Below the pieces are notes generated by a model. It saw only the letters and a program-made list of their open reading frames with translations, ran no database searches and had not been told where the DNA came from. Below, one piece after another: positions 52,501 to 63,757 of a stretch of DNA of 64,000 nucleotides. The stretch covers positions 4,851,501 through 4,915,500 of the forward strand of contig NC_092660.1 in the NCBI RefSeq assembly GCF_032118995.1, given 5' to 3'. Each line of letters starts with the position of its first letter. Positions within the stretch are counted from its first letter, which is position 1. The stretch comes from Asterias amurensis. Lineage: Eukaryota; Echinodermata; Asteroidea; Forcipulatida; Asteriidae. The position numbers were made by a program, and so were the translations under genes.

Positions 52501-55500
52501 CACAATGTAGTTTAATGGATGTTAAATTTGCATCCGCATCATTGGTTTTTAACCCTACACAGATGTGTGTAAGCACTGTTAAAGCCATTATACACTTTCG
52601 GTAAACAGTATTGTCCAAGTCCCACACTTCGTGTATCACAACTTATATATAAAATAACAATCCTGTGGAAATTTAGGCTCAATCGGACATCGGAGTCGGG
52701 AGAAAATAACGGGAAAACCCACTCCTGTTTTCGCGCGTTTCGCCGTGTCATGACATGTGTTTATAACAAATCCGTAATTCTCGTTAACGAGAATTTATAT
52801 TGTTTTACCGTTTTCTCAAAAAGTAAAGCATTTCATGGACTAATATTTCAAGAGAAGTCTTTCACCATTACCTTCTGTAAACCCTGTAAATTATTTGTAA
52901 ATCTGTGAACTTTTTTTTTTTTTTCTGTACCGAAAAGGTCCAATGGCTTTAACTCCAGACTTTCTTGAGTTCTGTGATTTGTTTTCACAGAGCTCGGGAA
53001 AGTACTGAGTATACAATTTGCTTTTACAAACGCGAAAAACATTTTAATACAGAATTAAGGTTTGCTTTTTTTTAAATGGGCTTATAACATTTTTACAGTG
53101 AAAGAGAGGGCTGTTAAAATCCCTAAACTTTTGAGGAAAAAACATCATTAAAAATTGGCAAAGCTTGACTACTTTTATAAGCACGCGTTGGCCGTGTCGG
53201 AGGTCAGGTGCAATCCTGGTCCAGATTACCCGAAAATAAAACAGGTTATTGACATCTTGAACGTTTAACAAAGTGCTACAGCGTACTCAGCAGCAACTGA
53301 CAGAACACCTTCTCCTCACAAAAGTGTGACTGTTTTTTTTTTTTTTACATAGTCTTGGTGCAAGACTAATATACTTCCTGTGATAACGGTTCGTGGGTGA
53401 TAGCAGGTGGTGGTGGAGTAATAGCGCCCTCTACAAGCAGTAACTGTTGGAAATACAGAACAGGGTCGTCTTGCACCAAGACTAATATACATGCAGTACA
53501 CCAGACTAGCTACATGTTCATTCTACAGTTGCCATATTCAAAGGATGCAGCAATAACAGTTAAGTGTCTTGTCCGAGACTCAAGCCCACACTCTGCTCAT
53601 TAGAAACACCCGAGCTTGAGTCCAATGCACTTGACCACTCGGCCATAAGTTGATATATTCACATGAACGTGTTGCATTGGAATTACACTGCAGACACTTG
53701 AAGTTTGTACAGTGTACTTCAATCATACGAAGTTCATGCCTACTTCTCAGTCAGTGTTAAAATCAAATAAAAATCACTTTTATAGTATAAGATACTTTCA
53801 TTAACTTTCTTATGTTTGCAAGGTTTAGGCCAAACTTATCTCCACGTACTCATCCAAAAATATCATCCACTTCGAAATCTCCGCTCTTCTTCCAGGTCTC
53901 TCTTAGTTTGTCCCTCGACTTTTACTAAATTTTATGGGGCCAGAGCTTTTGTAGCAGCAGCAGCAGAATAATTGAATAGTCTTCCGGATTCCATAAAACA
54001 AGCTCAAACAGTGAATTTATTTTAGACAAAGTTAAAAACACATTTATTTTTGCAATAGCCTTCAGTACTTCTTTCTGTAACAACTAAATTTTGCTTTTGT
54101 ATTTACTTCACATCTCTATTTTTAGAACTTTTACTTCTCTTTTGTTTTCATCTCAAAGTGCATAGGGACTTCTCTGTGATCGTGATGCACTCTACAAAAA
54201 TGGTTCATTATTTAGCAAATATGCAAAACTTGGAAGGGGAAAATCCTTGACTGCTAGCAAGAGTATAACTTCCTATTGGAAAAGCAGAACACCATGTACT
54301 ATCTGGTTTTCAGATTAGCAATTCTACTAGCACGCAAGCCATCAGGACAGATCTAGAACAGAGTTTATTCACTTTAAAGAACTAAATTCCTGGATGTTTA
54401 TTTTTCATCTATACATGTATGACTTGTTGTTCAGTAGAACGTATTCACACAAGCAGTGGTATGATTTATAATAGCATAAATTACAGGGAAGCCGTTCGGT
54501 AATCACTCTTAAAGGCAGTGGACACTATTGGTAATTACTCAAAATAATTATCAGCATAAAACCTTTCTTGGTAACGAGTAATGGGGAGAGGTTGATAATA
54601 TAAAACATTGTAAAATTCCCTTCTGTTTTCACAAACTGAAACCCTGCACTAAGATATCTTGTAACGAAAGAGGAACTTAAAATGAAAAGGATTTGAACAG
54701 TTAGAGTTCTATTTTGTTTTGTGTAATCAACTAGCTGGGAATATTCATAAATATATCAATCACCTAGCCTTAATCATACATTGCAAGACCTCAGACATTC
54801 ACATGGGACTAATGTACGTATATACAAGTAGCTTCAAGATTTGTATTGTACACAGTTAAAAAAAAACAATCAAAAAATTATCATTTATTCATTTGATGTC
54901 TTTTAATTTATTCCGTTTGTGAAGCAAGTGACACTCAGATGTCAAGTTTTTAATCATTGTACTAGCCAAGAAGAAACTGAAGGAAGTTTCAGATCTAAAG
55001 GAAAACCTGAGTGTATTCCAGAGAAAAACCAAGTCAGGTAGACTGAAAGCCTAATCCACATCGTTCCCAAGCATATGATTCAAACCGGGGTCTTCGAGGT
55101 GGTCTTCGAGGTGGTCATGGTGGAAGGCAAGAAAAGATACCACTACATCAACCTCGTTCCAAAGGGGTGATCGATCTCGCCGCGCCATTTTTTCCCAGCA
55201 TGCCTTGCTCGATCATAACCCCTGGAAGTGTAACTCGAAAGTATCCAAATATAAGGGATATTACAATTAGTCCTGTGGTTGATCCGTTCTGTGCTGGGCA
55301 TAAGCATAAGCAGCTAGTCGCGCACACGCTGGATGCGCTGTGTGTAATGAAAGTCATAAACTTGCCTCGTGGCGTTCGGCGTTGGGTACATCTTTATACG
55401 CACGGCGTATAATTTTGTGCGTATATGATAGCCAATCAAAGACACGGATCGGAGTTTCCCTCCCAGGGGTTAGAGACGTACACAGAGCTAGCGTGATACG

Positions 55501-57286
55501 GCACGCTGCCCATGGTAGCGAGGTTGCCACTAGTCCAACCCGACCATCAACAAATTATGAAATTGATTTCGACCATTTGGATTCTGCCATATTTTGTTTC
55601 AATCAACATGCTTTAAAACCAAAGCAATGTATACCCACACACATTCAATCACATGACAGTGTCGTCATGCTAATTAAAAACTCAAACTGTTCTTGCTAAT
55701 TGATAAACAACCTGCTTTACAAATTACTATTATGTATTGTGGAACTGATCAAGTTACTGATGATGTCTTCAAATGAATACAAATTTCTGATTCCAGGATG
55801 CAGTTTGTACTTTTGGCACGAGAAATGAAGTCATTTCCTCGCTGCATTGGCTGGGCAGTCTATACTTCCGCATGTGTGGGAAAGTGTTCCCAATGTGGTC
55901 ATTTCAGACTAGAACCGATCTCAACCGGTTCTGGGCCCAATTTCATAGAGCTGCTAAATTTGCTTAGCATGAAATTTCTTCCTTAATAGAAACAGGTTTA
56001 ACAACCACATTTCCATGTGATTTTCAGGATAAGCAAACAAAAGCTGAATACCAGTAACAAGCACTATGTAACAAATGGAAATTTGGCTGGTAATCCTGTT
56101 TTTATCAGGGAAGAAATTTCATGCTTAGCATATTGTTGTGCTTAGCAGCTCTATGAAATTGGGCCCTGGTGTGGTGCTGGCACAGCTCCACTTTCCAACA
56201 CAGCACACAACGTACTGATCCTTATACATGTTGTAAAGTGAATTGTGACTTTTGGCACAAAAAGGGCACAACATAAAGATATGTCATGTTGAACATTTTG
56301 GCCAAGTTTGTTTATGACAAATCTTTGAAGAGGAAGTGAGCTATCTCTAGCATTTGGAGCTCGGGGAACAAATTCATCCAAGCTTACATCATAAAGAAAC
56401 AAATTAAGTAAATAAATAGTGAGTAGTGATGACATTTGTTTGTAGCAAAGGATATGCTTTCTGTTGCAATTGTGAAGCATAACAAGGGAAATAATTCACT
56501 GCATGTACATATTGAGAAAATATAAATACCTGTTGCAAATTAAGGTGACCTACATGTAACAAGGTACAAATGCAAAAAATAGTTTAAGGTTTGAGTCTTT
56601 TTTGAAAGCTTTATTTTTTAGCCTTCAAGAACGCCTCTGCTTTGGGGCCGAAACGTCGGGGCTGTAAACATTTGAACCAGGTGGAACAGGGACACAGTGT
56701 GAAAGTGCCCTGGGTTAACCCAGAGGTAAAACAAGTCTTGACGCCTCACTGGGGTTGTAGTTTATGGGGATAAGAGAAACAGTTTGAAAAGGGTTTAGGT
56801 TGTCCACAGTACAGAATCTGTACCAGTATCATGTCAGTATCATGTCAAATCAAATCGTGGCATGTCATGGCCGAGCGGTTATGATCAGCTCTGGTGTTTG
56901 ATCAGCAGAGTGTTGGTTCGAATCCCGGTCATGACACTTGCTACATCCGGTCCGTATGGACTGTTTCAGCCCCGGAGTAAATGTAGGTGGCAACGGCCTC
57001 TGGAGAAAAAAATTGTAGCCCAAGCCTTGAAGTGGCCTTCAGGCCTTGTGTGTCTCGCACTTGCATAAAAAAAATTGTAAAAAAAATTAAAAGGGGGTAG
57101 GGCATGGAGGATTTGCGGATTGGATATAATCCTTACCATAGATGTAAGATCTCGATGGATTATACAGTGCATGTGTAGATAGCTCATTCCGGATGCAATG
57201 TCTTTAGCTATTCTTATACGAGCCGGCCATGACAGGTAGATATTCATGTCCAGTAAGGTCTTGCTCAGGTCACCACCATTCATGTA
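43504..57286 (-). CDS. TESK-type dual-specificity protein kinase, 3' part (N-lobe exons outside window)
   Basis: Seven coding exons in order: 57286-57137, 49645-49566, 48176-48092, 46627-46544, 45738-45652, 44595-44493, 44048-43504; 1134 nt, 377 residues plus TAA, with all phases matching. Kinase subdomains: YMNGGDLSKTLL, IIHRDLTSMN (catalytic loop HRD..N), VVADLGLAAR (DLG in place of DFG), VGTPFWVSPE (SPE in place of APE), FSFGIILCEIIARVTANPDE, then SCCDMVPSKRPAFTDV. IARVxADPDxLPR and HRDLTS-NC are hallmarks of TESK1/TESK2 in the LIMK/TESK group. The tail has WVNPFDTPHLKNGQTKL and RSQSLPNSPVV, matching the VNPF and RSLPxSP tail motifs of human TESKs, plus an acidic run EDEEEEAAEKE. TESKs phosphorylate cofilin and act on actin at adhesions. 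The start and VAIK-type lysine were not found up to 64000. TESK1 versus TESK2 cannot be separated; an invertebrate may have one. Confidence 0.9.
44755..45520. repeat. Degenerate repeat of ACTTGGTACTAAATACT in a TESK intron
   Basis: Many imperfect TACTTGGTAC and GTACTA words. 45295-45400 also resembles 45520-45665, which ends at the exon 45738-45652 donor. Confidence 0.65.
46117..46500. mobile_element. Family A TTAA foldback element
   Basis: Full-length, in TESK intron, ends 44 bp before the exon 46627-46544. Confidence 0.88.
46735..46850 (-). mobile_element. Decayed tRNA-like SINE
   Basis: Shares GATTTGAACCAATGACC and GATTAACATGCCGG with the clearer copy at 47905-48030. Confidence 0.45.
47905..48030 (-). 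mobile_element. tRNA-like SINE head or tRNA pseudogene
   Basis: Minus strand GGCTAGATAGCTCAGTTGG, then GGTTCGAATCCC, then TCTAGTT: the 7-pair acceptor stem closes (two G-U), the D-arm is good, but the T-stem and anticodon loop are defective. A relative at 46735 supports a repeat. Confidence 0.55.
48200..48765 (-). mobile_element. LINE (CR1/L2-like) reverse-transcriptase C-terminus, 146-codon ORF
   Basis: ORF 48762-48322 reads KIQRVQNTAARLF, ITPVLMQLHWLPVKFRTVYK, PAYLSELVHHYSPTRTLRSS, APFLWNSLSVHIRQ and FKSLLKTHLF, the full order of CR1/L2 C-terminal motifs. The 3' end has GCGCTTTACAAATG and ATT units (48208-48225). Truncated at 5'. TESK intron. Confidence 0.85.
49838..49930. repeat. LINE/SINE tail with AAT units and a poly-G run
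   Basis: AAT units, TATAAAGCG, then about 19 G at 49908-49927. Confidence 0.6.
50030..50160 (+). mobile_element. tRNA-derived SINE (type 2), truncated
   Basis: GTGTCGTGTCCGAGCTG, GTGTGGGTTCGAATCCCC, CAAGACACATGACC; cut off by the element at 50167. Confidence 0.65.
50167..50509. mobile_element. DNA transposon fragment, same family as 55149-55527
   Basis: Shares ACCATGGGCAGCGCGCCGTAT, TAACCCCTGGGAGGGA, CAAGGCATGCTGGG and GATCGATCACCCC with the other copy, in the opposite order. Ends GCCTCG and CGAGGTTG. Confidence 0.65.
50724..51112. mobile_element. Family D TTAA element
   Basis: TTAAAGGAACATTACAGAAT at left, ATTCTGTAACGTTCCTTTAA at right. Longer than the copy at 5122. Confidence 0.8.
51488..51795. 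repeat. Foldback element
   Basis: GGTAACACCATGTAA and GAGTTGGGGT on the left, ACCCCAACTC and TTACATGGTGTTACC on the right, with an inner palindrome CTGGAGAAAGCTCTCCAG. Confidence 0.7.
51823..52212. mobile_element. Family A TTAA foldback element
   Basis: Full-length with a short G-run insertion at about 51898. Confidence 0.87.
52579..52952. mobile_element. Family C TTAA foldback element
   Basis: Nearly identical to 20917-21289, suggesting recent activity. Confidence 0.88.
53555..53650 (-). mobile_element. tRNA-derived SINE fragment
   Basis: AAGTGTCTTGTCCGAGACTC, CACTCTGCTC and CACTCGGCCATAA are the reverse of a type 1/2 SINE head. Confidence 0.55.
53830..54085 (+). mobile_element. Decayed LINE (CR1/L2-like) C-terminal fragment
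   Basis: Plus-strand translation with stops gives KFYGARAFVAAAAE, LNSLPDSIKQAQ and KLKTHLF, matching the RT tail motifs. Confidence 0.6.
54509..54613. mobile_element. Truncated family A element, left quarter only
   Basis: TTAAAGGCAGTGGACACTATT to ATATAAAACATTGT, then unrelated DNA. Confidence 0.8.
55149..55527. mobile_element. DNA transposon, CAACCTCG termini
   Basis: Left CAACCTCGTTCCAAAGGGG; right end inverted CAACCTCGCTACCATGGGC. Related to 50167-50509. No transposase. Confidence 0.65.
55933..56166. mobile_element. Family E inverted-repeat element, clean copy
   Basis: GGGCCCAATTTCATAGAGCT and its exact inverse AGCTCTATGAAATTGGGCCC at the ends, 234 bp. Confidence 0.85.
56862..57070 (+). 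mobile_element. tRNA-derived SINE (type 1)
   Basis: TCATGGCCGAGCGGTTATG head, GGTTCGAATCCCGG B-box, body ending GCACTTGCATAAAAAAAATT. Ends 66 bp before the TESK exon donor at 57136. Confidence 0.75.
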
Positions 57287-57473
57287 CTGCATGTATGAAA
57301 AGAATACAACACAACATGGATGATTAATGAAATAGAACAAACTTACACTGTAGGAAAAACATTATCTTTTAGTACACCCACGATTTCATTTTAAACTCTC
57401 AAACATTTTATAACGAATATATGGGTAAAAAAACAAAATATATTCTTCATCCCTGATGCAAATTTAACATCTA

Positions 57474-57860
57474 TTAAAGGCAGTGGACACTATTGGTAAT
57501 TACTCAAAATAATTATTAGCGTGAAACCGTTCTTGGTGACGAGTAATGGGGAGAGGTTGATGGTATAAAACATTGTGAGAAATGGCTCCCTCTGAAGTGC
57601 CATAGTTTTCGAGAAAGAAGTAATTTTCCACGAGTTTGATTTCGAGACCTCAAGTTTAGAACTTGAGGTCTCGAAATCAACCATCTAAACGCACACAACT
57701 TCGTGTGACAAGGGTGTTTTCTTCTTTCATTATTATCTCGCAACTTTGATAACCGATTGAGCTCAAATTTTCACATGTTTGTTATTTGATGCATGTGTTG
57801 AGATACACCAACTGTGAAGGCTAGTCTTTGACAATTACCAATAGTGTCCACTGCCTTTAA
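57474..57860. mobile_element. Family A TTAA foldback element
   Basis: Full-length, close to consensus. Confidence 0.88.
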
Positions 57861-57904
57861 ATTAAATCGTTTGCAATACCCGCTGCTAAAACATAGGATT
57901 CGAA

Positions 57905-58040
57905 CTGCCTCTAGCCACCGGGCAATCTTGGTGGTCTAGTTGGTATGACACTGCTCTAGAATTGCAAAGGTCATGGGTTCGAATCCCACCCGACTGTGAT
58001 TTTTTTTACAGAACTCGGGTAACTGAGTATACAGTGCTAA
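57905..58040 (+). mobile_element. Type 3 tRNA-derived SINE
   Basis: GGTGGTCTAGTTGGTATG, CTGCTCTAGAATTGC, GGGTTCGAATCCCACCC, then AACTGAGTATACAGTGCT. Same family as 29140-29330. Confidence 0.65.
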
Positions 58041-60136
58041 CACACATCAGTGTTTATGGGTAAAAACCAAAAAGAATATTGACACCATAATAGTTTGTGT
58101 TAAAACATAATAACAGCAATGATTCGATAACATAGGTCTAGTGCCTGAGGGCATTTTAAGAAACTATTTCCCACTCACTGTGTCAACTTGTGAGAAATAT
58201 TCTAACCAGACAACATCAGGGAGCCGCATCACTCCCTATTTTTAGGAATCCTCTTAAATAATTCTTGTGACACCCTAAGCTCAATTTCATAAAGCTGCTT
58301 CTAGCTCAATTTCATAAAGCTGTTTTTTTTTAAGCTAAGCACTGTGTATTCGGTGCTTTCCTAAGCTCTGCAAAAGTCACTCGGGTGTGTATGTGTTGCA
58401 AGGAAAGTCACCTTTGAAAGTGACTCCATGTGGTTAAAAAAATACGGTCATATGAAACTGAATCTTTTAAAAGCGGTTCAACATTTTCTATTAGGCCAAA
58501 TAACAAAAAATACCAGTTGATCGTCCGGATTTTTCAAAAAAGAGGAGGATGAGGGCCTTACTATTTACTATTTACAATTTTTTTTCAAGATGGCCGCTTA
58601 GTATTTCAAATCAAACAGGCCACCAATTCTTCAGTTTGAATCAACCGCAAACTTATTTATACCTATTAGTTGCATGAGGAACTGTGTTAACACTAACACT
58701 AACAGGGTCGAAACGATTTGCTGGTAGGCATTCACTAATATTGTTTTATGAAACAGACGGTTACAAGTGTTCGAGAGCATCAAGTTAGATTCCTAGGCCA
58801 GTCCTTTTGAAAAGATGGATAAAAAAAAAGATTAAAAAAAAAAAAATCGAAAAATAGTAAATAGTAAAAAAATCGAAAAACAGTAAATAGTATAAAAAAA
58901 AAAAAAAAAAAAAAAAAAGGATGCGGGCGGGGACGATCAACTGGTATTTTTTTTTATTTGGCCTTATGATCTCCAATGTTGTGAAATTTACTTTTAAAAA
59001 CTACGGAACCAAAGTGGTTGTCTGATTTGAGCAGACACGACCTTGGGTTTTGTCACAATCACTTCCAAACGGAGGATAAAAACAGGAAAAAGACCCCGGG
59101 TGCACTTATCAGTGGCCATGCTATTGCGTACCATATTCAGCACACGTAGTCATATTACCAGTGTGTTTATAAAGTTGTATCAATCAGAATGTGTTTACCC
59201 TGTAAACATACCAATGGGAAATTACTCAAATTATTCTTATTGCATAAAGAATTACAAACCATTAACAAATATAGCATTTTGAGAAACTTTCTGCCCTGCA
59301 GGGTTCTTCCCAGAATTTTTACAAAACTGTTGGGAATTCTGGAGCAAATTTTTTTAAGTTTGGCCGAAGAATGCTGAAATAAAGCGAGGTCTTCAGAAAT
59401 TTTTTCTCCTTGGTGTTTATCTGGGTTTTAAATGCCCTAATGTGCATTCTGGATCATATACTGATTTTTCTATACTATTATTTAACAAATCAGCCAAAAT
59501 GTGCGAGTACTGGCAAGCAATTTTACTGATCGGCACACAATTTGCACGGATCTGCCTTGTACCCTAGCCCTGGCGGCCTTACACTTTCGTATTATACGTA
59601 CTACAGTGACGTCCTAGATATCAGGGACCGTTTCTGGTGCGGAAAATTTTCAAAGCGTCATAACTAAAATCTCGCCATTAATGTTGTGCAGCGCCATAAA
59701 TGTTGTGCAAGTGGACTTACGCAGTTGCGTAAAGTTTCGTGAAATCGGCTGCCGCACTGTAGGGTTCAGTGACACACGGAAAGTTCGCTACGAATGTTGG
59801 TCTTCCTTGACCTAGAAATGCATATGTGTATATAGCTTTTGCTGGTTTTCAATAAAAGAAAAAGCTAAAAATAATATCTCAAATGGCACAATGCCAAATA
59901 TGATCTCATTGCATCAGGAAGAAACAAATGATTTTGCGACCATGTCCTTCTACGTAATTAGTTTCGCACATGCTGCTTTTGATGATTGCACCAATATAAC
60001 TATCTTCCAAAGATTTTATGAGGCCTCCCTGATCCCCTCATTACAAAATAAAACTCAAAACTTTGGATATGTGACAATATTTATGTTTTCACTCCAAAGA
60101 TTTGGGTACTTTTTCAAAATGTCCATAGATTTACAT
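58041..60136. other. No exon recognised
   Basis: AT-rich DNA with A-runs (58827-58918) and two copies of AGCTCAATTTCATAAAGCTG (58279-58325), which resemble family E ends. The expected TESK N-lobe exons were not seen. Confidence 0.45.
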
Positions 60137-60470
60137 GTACATTAAACTTACAGGGTTTGAAGATAATGATAGTGGAAAGCTAATAGTGGAAATAGTAGTA
60201 GAAAGCTTCCCTGAAAATATTACTTACTGAGGTGCTGTAGTTTTTGGGAAATGAGTAAAACAATGCCATGAAAATACGTTTGTACCATAAATGCTTAGAC
60301 GAAAACTATTTTCATGACATTGTTTTACTCATTTCCCAAAAACTACAGCACCTCAGCAAGTAATATTTTCAGGGAAGCTTTCTACTATCATTAATATCTT
60401 CAAACTGTGTAAGGTTAGTGTAAATCTGTGGACATTGTGTTTTTTGTCCTACAAAAAGTACAAACACCCT
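60137..60470. repeat. Large foldback element
   Basis: Arms share TTTTTGGGAAATGAGTAAAACA and its inverse, plus GGAAGCTTTCTAC; the loop is around 60290. A half-copy lies at about 33985-34170. Confidence 0.75.
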
Positions 60471-61656
60471 AAAGAAACTACATTGTCAATTTAAATGCTG
60501 CAAAATTTATTGACTCCATGAGAGCACAACTTGACAAACTTTTCACAAACTTGATGCCCTTTTGAATTATAACCAGCTCATTGTTATGCCACTGCAACAA
60601 CCAAAGGCATTGCACTACAGTACTTGTTTGTATATAAATTGCCAGAAGCGTCTTTTGTTAGCGTTCTGAAATTCCAAGGGAGATCGTTTACAAGTCTGCA
60701 CTTCCTGTTTGTAGGGGGGGGGGGGGGAGACGGAAACGGACATTAATCAACTTTGGATCTACTCTCAGTTTCCGATTGACAAGTCCCTGGGCCAACACGC
60801 TTTTAGGGAAATTAATTTAATATACATGCATAACTTTACTCCATAAGAGTACAGTTTGATAACACGCATAAACTTAATGCTTCAAACGCCGAAATGTCCC
60901 CACTCAAAAGTTTTGTGAATTTGACAGTGACAAATCTGAATTAACAATGAACCTTTTTTCCCTCTCGCCAACCCTAAAAATGTATTAATTCGATTTAAAC
61001 ATCGGTGTAAATTTTAGTTTAGGCAACAATTTTGTTTTGGAATGTATCTCAGCATCTATTTAGTAATTTACAGAAAGTCATGTACACATTATACGTGGAT
61101 GTAAGACCTGACGCTTTCCTATAAGGGAAAGGATACCAAGCCATGTGTTTTTTTATTGTACAAAAAGTTCCCTAAACCCTTTAACCAACAACACAAACTT
61201 TCCACCAGCCTTTTTTTTTCAGGCAAGCAGTAGCGACATACTTGTAGACACTTTGCAGTATTTTCTACCCGTATTACAGGCCTCACAGTATCATACACTG
61301 ATAACTGAACCTGCCATTGACAAGTCACATTCAACTAGAACCACCACACGTCAGATAAAGATGTGATAACTCCTCAGTCCACACCAGACATGCGATAGCC
61401 GAGGAATGATTCATATCACATGACCAGGATTCCAATCTTCTCCGAAGAGACGAGGTGACATTTTGAAGCGGGGGATTGATTTACCATAGTACACATAGCA
61501 TCCATAGGGATTGGGATATTGATTAAGGATCGCTGAGTTGCATTGACAGTAGTCATAACAATAATAATATTTATAATAGATGGAAATTTGCATCTGGGAT
61601 AAAGAACAGTCATTTTGGTTTTAACCATACATGTACACTGATGTGTGTAAGCACTG

Positions 61657-61868
61657 TATAGACGATGTGACCTCTAACGTCACACGAAAACCATAACATG
61701 ATTCGCGCGCATACCGCCGGGCAAAACCTTTGTGTTTTGGCAGCCAGCTAGAAAGTGTACGCAATCTTACTGTGACTGCGCAACTCAGTGCCCGGCGAAA
61801 CATGACGTATAGAGTGTTTTGTCAACAGAGGGCGGTTTGAATGTAAACATAGGTCACATCGTCTATAC
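61657..61868. mobile_element. Small inverted-repeat transposon
   Basis: Starts TATAGACGATGTGACCT and ends AGGTCACATCGTCTATA, a perfect 17 bp pair; 212 bp. Confidence 0.8.
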
Positions 61869-63449
61869 TTGGTAATTTCCCGAGCCACCATCTTATATTG
61901 TTATCGTCCTCTCAACCCATTTTTTAAATTTGGGCCCCTCTGAGTTCTTTCATAACTTTTAAAATTGATTTAAAGAAAGGTCACTATGGTCCAGAAGGAC
62001 CTTATTAGCAATTTGTCCCTTCAAAGTGCAGCCGATGGAGTCACCGACCTACATGTACACTGTGAAAGCTGTGAGTGTATAGTGGCACTAAGTTGATAAC
62101 ACCTAAAATAAGTGATACAGCCATGCCTGATCATGCCAAACAATTTCTAACTAAAACACATCAATGAGTTTTTTAACTTCGAAGCAACACAAACAGAAAC
62201 TAAATTGACAGACCAGGGTACCTAAAAAAAACTAAGGAAAAGGATTTATTCAAAAATATTTAACAACATCCCTATGCCGTGTTTGATCATGTGAAATAGA
62301 AAACCTGAATAATACACAGATATTAATTTTTGGTTTTTACCCAAACACCGATGTGTGTCAGCACTGTATACTCAGTACTTTCCCGAGTCCTGTGAAATGG
62401 GTAAAAACCAAAAATTTATATTCTTTATCCCGATGCAAATTTAACATCTATAATACACAGATAGTTTTTAACTTTGTAGCAATAGTTTTTAAAAAATTTA
62501 CAAAAAATAATCTAAGACCAAATTGACAGCCTTAATACCCATAAAATATAGGAAGAAAAGATCATACTGAAAATATTTATCAACACCCTATTGAGTGACA
62601 TAGCCCTGCTTGACCATGCGAAACGAAAACCTAAACAAAACACATTTATACAGATAAACTTTTCAGCAATAAATCAAAATAAAAAAAAACCCACAATAAA
62701 CAAAGACTGAATTGACAGCCTGAATACCCCCAAAATATAGGAAGAAAAGGTTATATTGAAGATATTTAACAACACCCTAAAGTGTGACAAGCCAATGCTT
62801 GACCATGCGAAACAAAAACCTAAATAAAACACATTCATACAGTTTTATCTTCGCCCGTAATAATAACCAAAATATTCAAAACAATGCTACGTAAACAAAA
62901 ACTTTATTGAAAGGCCAGGGTACCCATAAAATAATAAAAGATTACATCTAAAAAATATTTATCTAAGATTGTACCCTTATTTCGTGTTATTCCATTGGTC
63001 CACAGAGTCAAAGTTTTTAATTAAAAAAATGTTTTCAGTAAATGTATTTCGTCTCTTTAAGATGGTCTCGCGTGGGTGAAATAACATCAACCATCTCGTA
63101 AATTTAATAATATCTGGCGTAGGTCGGGTTTTCATCGGATGTTGACACAACTAAAAGGCAAGCGGCTCCTTGGTGGTCCGCTTAAAAACTAACTTAATTG
63201 ACCATGAGTCCATAATGAGTTATTTTTCCAGGCAACTATTAAAAATAATATCGACACAAGCGTGCTCATTGTGTTATCTTTGATTTGAGGAAACTCAGAG
63301 CACTTGAGGCGAGTAAACTTTATAACCTAAGATCGGAATTTTATTCACAGACAAAATTCCAATCACTTTTTTTTTATTAGCCAAACAGAGTATTTGAGGA
63401 GCTATGATTTCTCCATCAACGTTGCAAGAACATTCCCTTAAAAGCACTG
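61869..63449. other. No gene recognised; diverged internal repeats
   Basis: Phrases such as CATGCGAAACAAAAACCTAAA and AATTGACAGCCT recur at about 62140-62220, 62285, 62520-62640, 62710-62830 and 62910, giving a degenerate ~200 bp tandem pattern. Confidence 0.5.
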
Positions 63450-63605
63450 CCGTTGATTTCACAAAGAGTTAGGACTCGTCTTATCTCAAGTGTCCTAACT
63501 TAGGATTAATCTTAAGGTCTGCATGCTACAGTGCAGTGTTGACTCGTCCTAAGTACTAAGATTAATCTTAAGTTAGGAAGAGTTTAGTTAATCGACGGCT
63601 AAACA
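63450..63605. repeat. Foldback element, relative of 37322-37500
   Basis: GATTTCACAAAGAGTTAGGAC at left and CTTAAGTTAGGAAGAGTTTAG at right, with AGGATTAATCTTAAG in both arms. Confidence 0.6.
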
Positions 63606-63757
63606 CTCGGTAACAAGCAATGGAGAGCTGTTGAAAGTATAAAACATTGTGAGAAACAGCTCCCTCTGAAGTAACATAGTTTTTGAGAAAGTAATTTTCC
63701 ACTAAAATATTTGAATATTTGACAATTACGGTACCAATAGTGTCCATTGTTTTTAAG
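63606..63757. mobile_element. Internally deleted family A element
   Basis: Keeps CAGCTCCCTCTGAAGTAACA and the right end ACCAATAGTGTCCATTG; the left terminus and centre are missing. Confidence 0.65.

Noticed and set aside
61411..61593. Minus-strand ORF with several Tyr and Cys, considered as a TESK 5' exon
   Set aside because: No kinase N-lobe motif and no convincing acceptor or donor phases.
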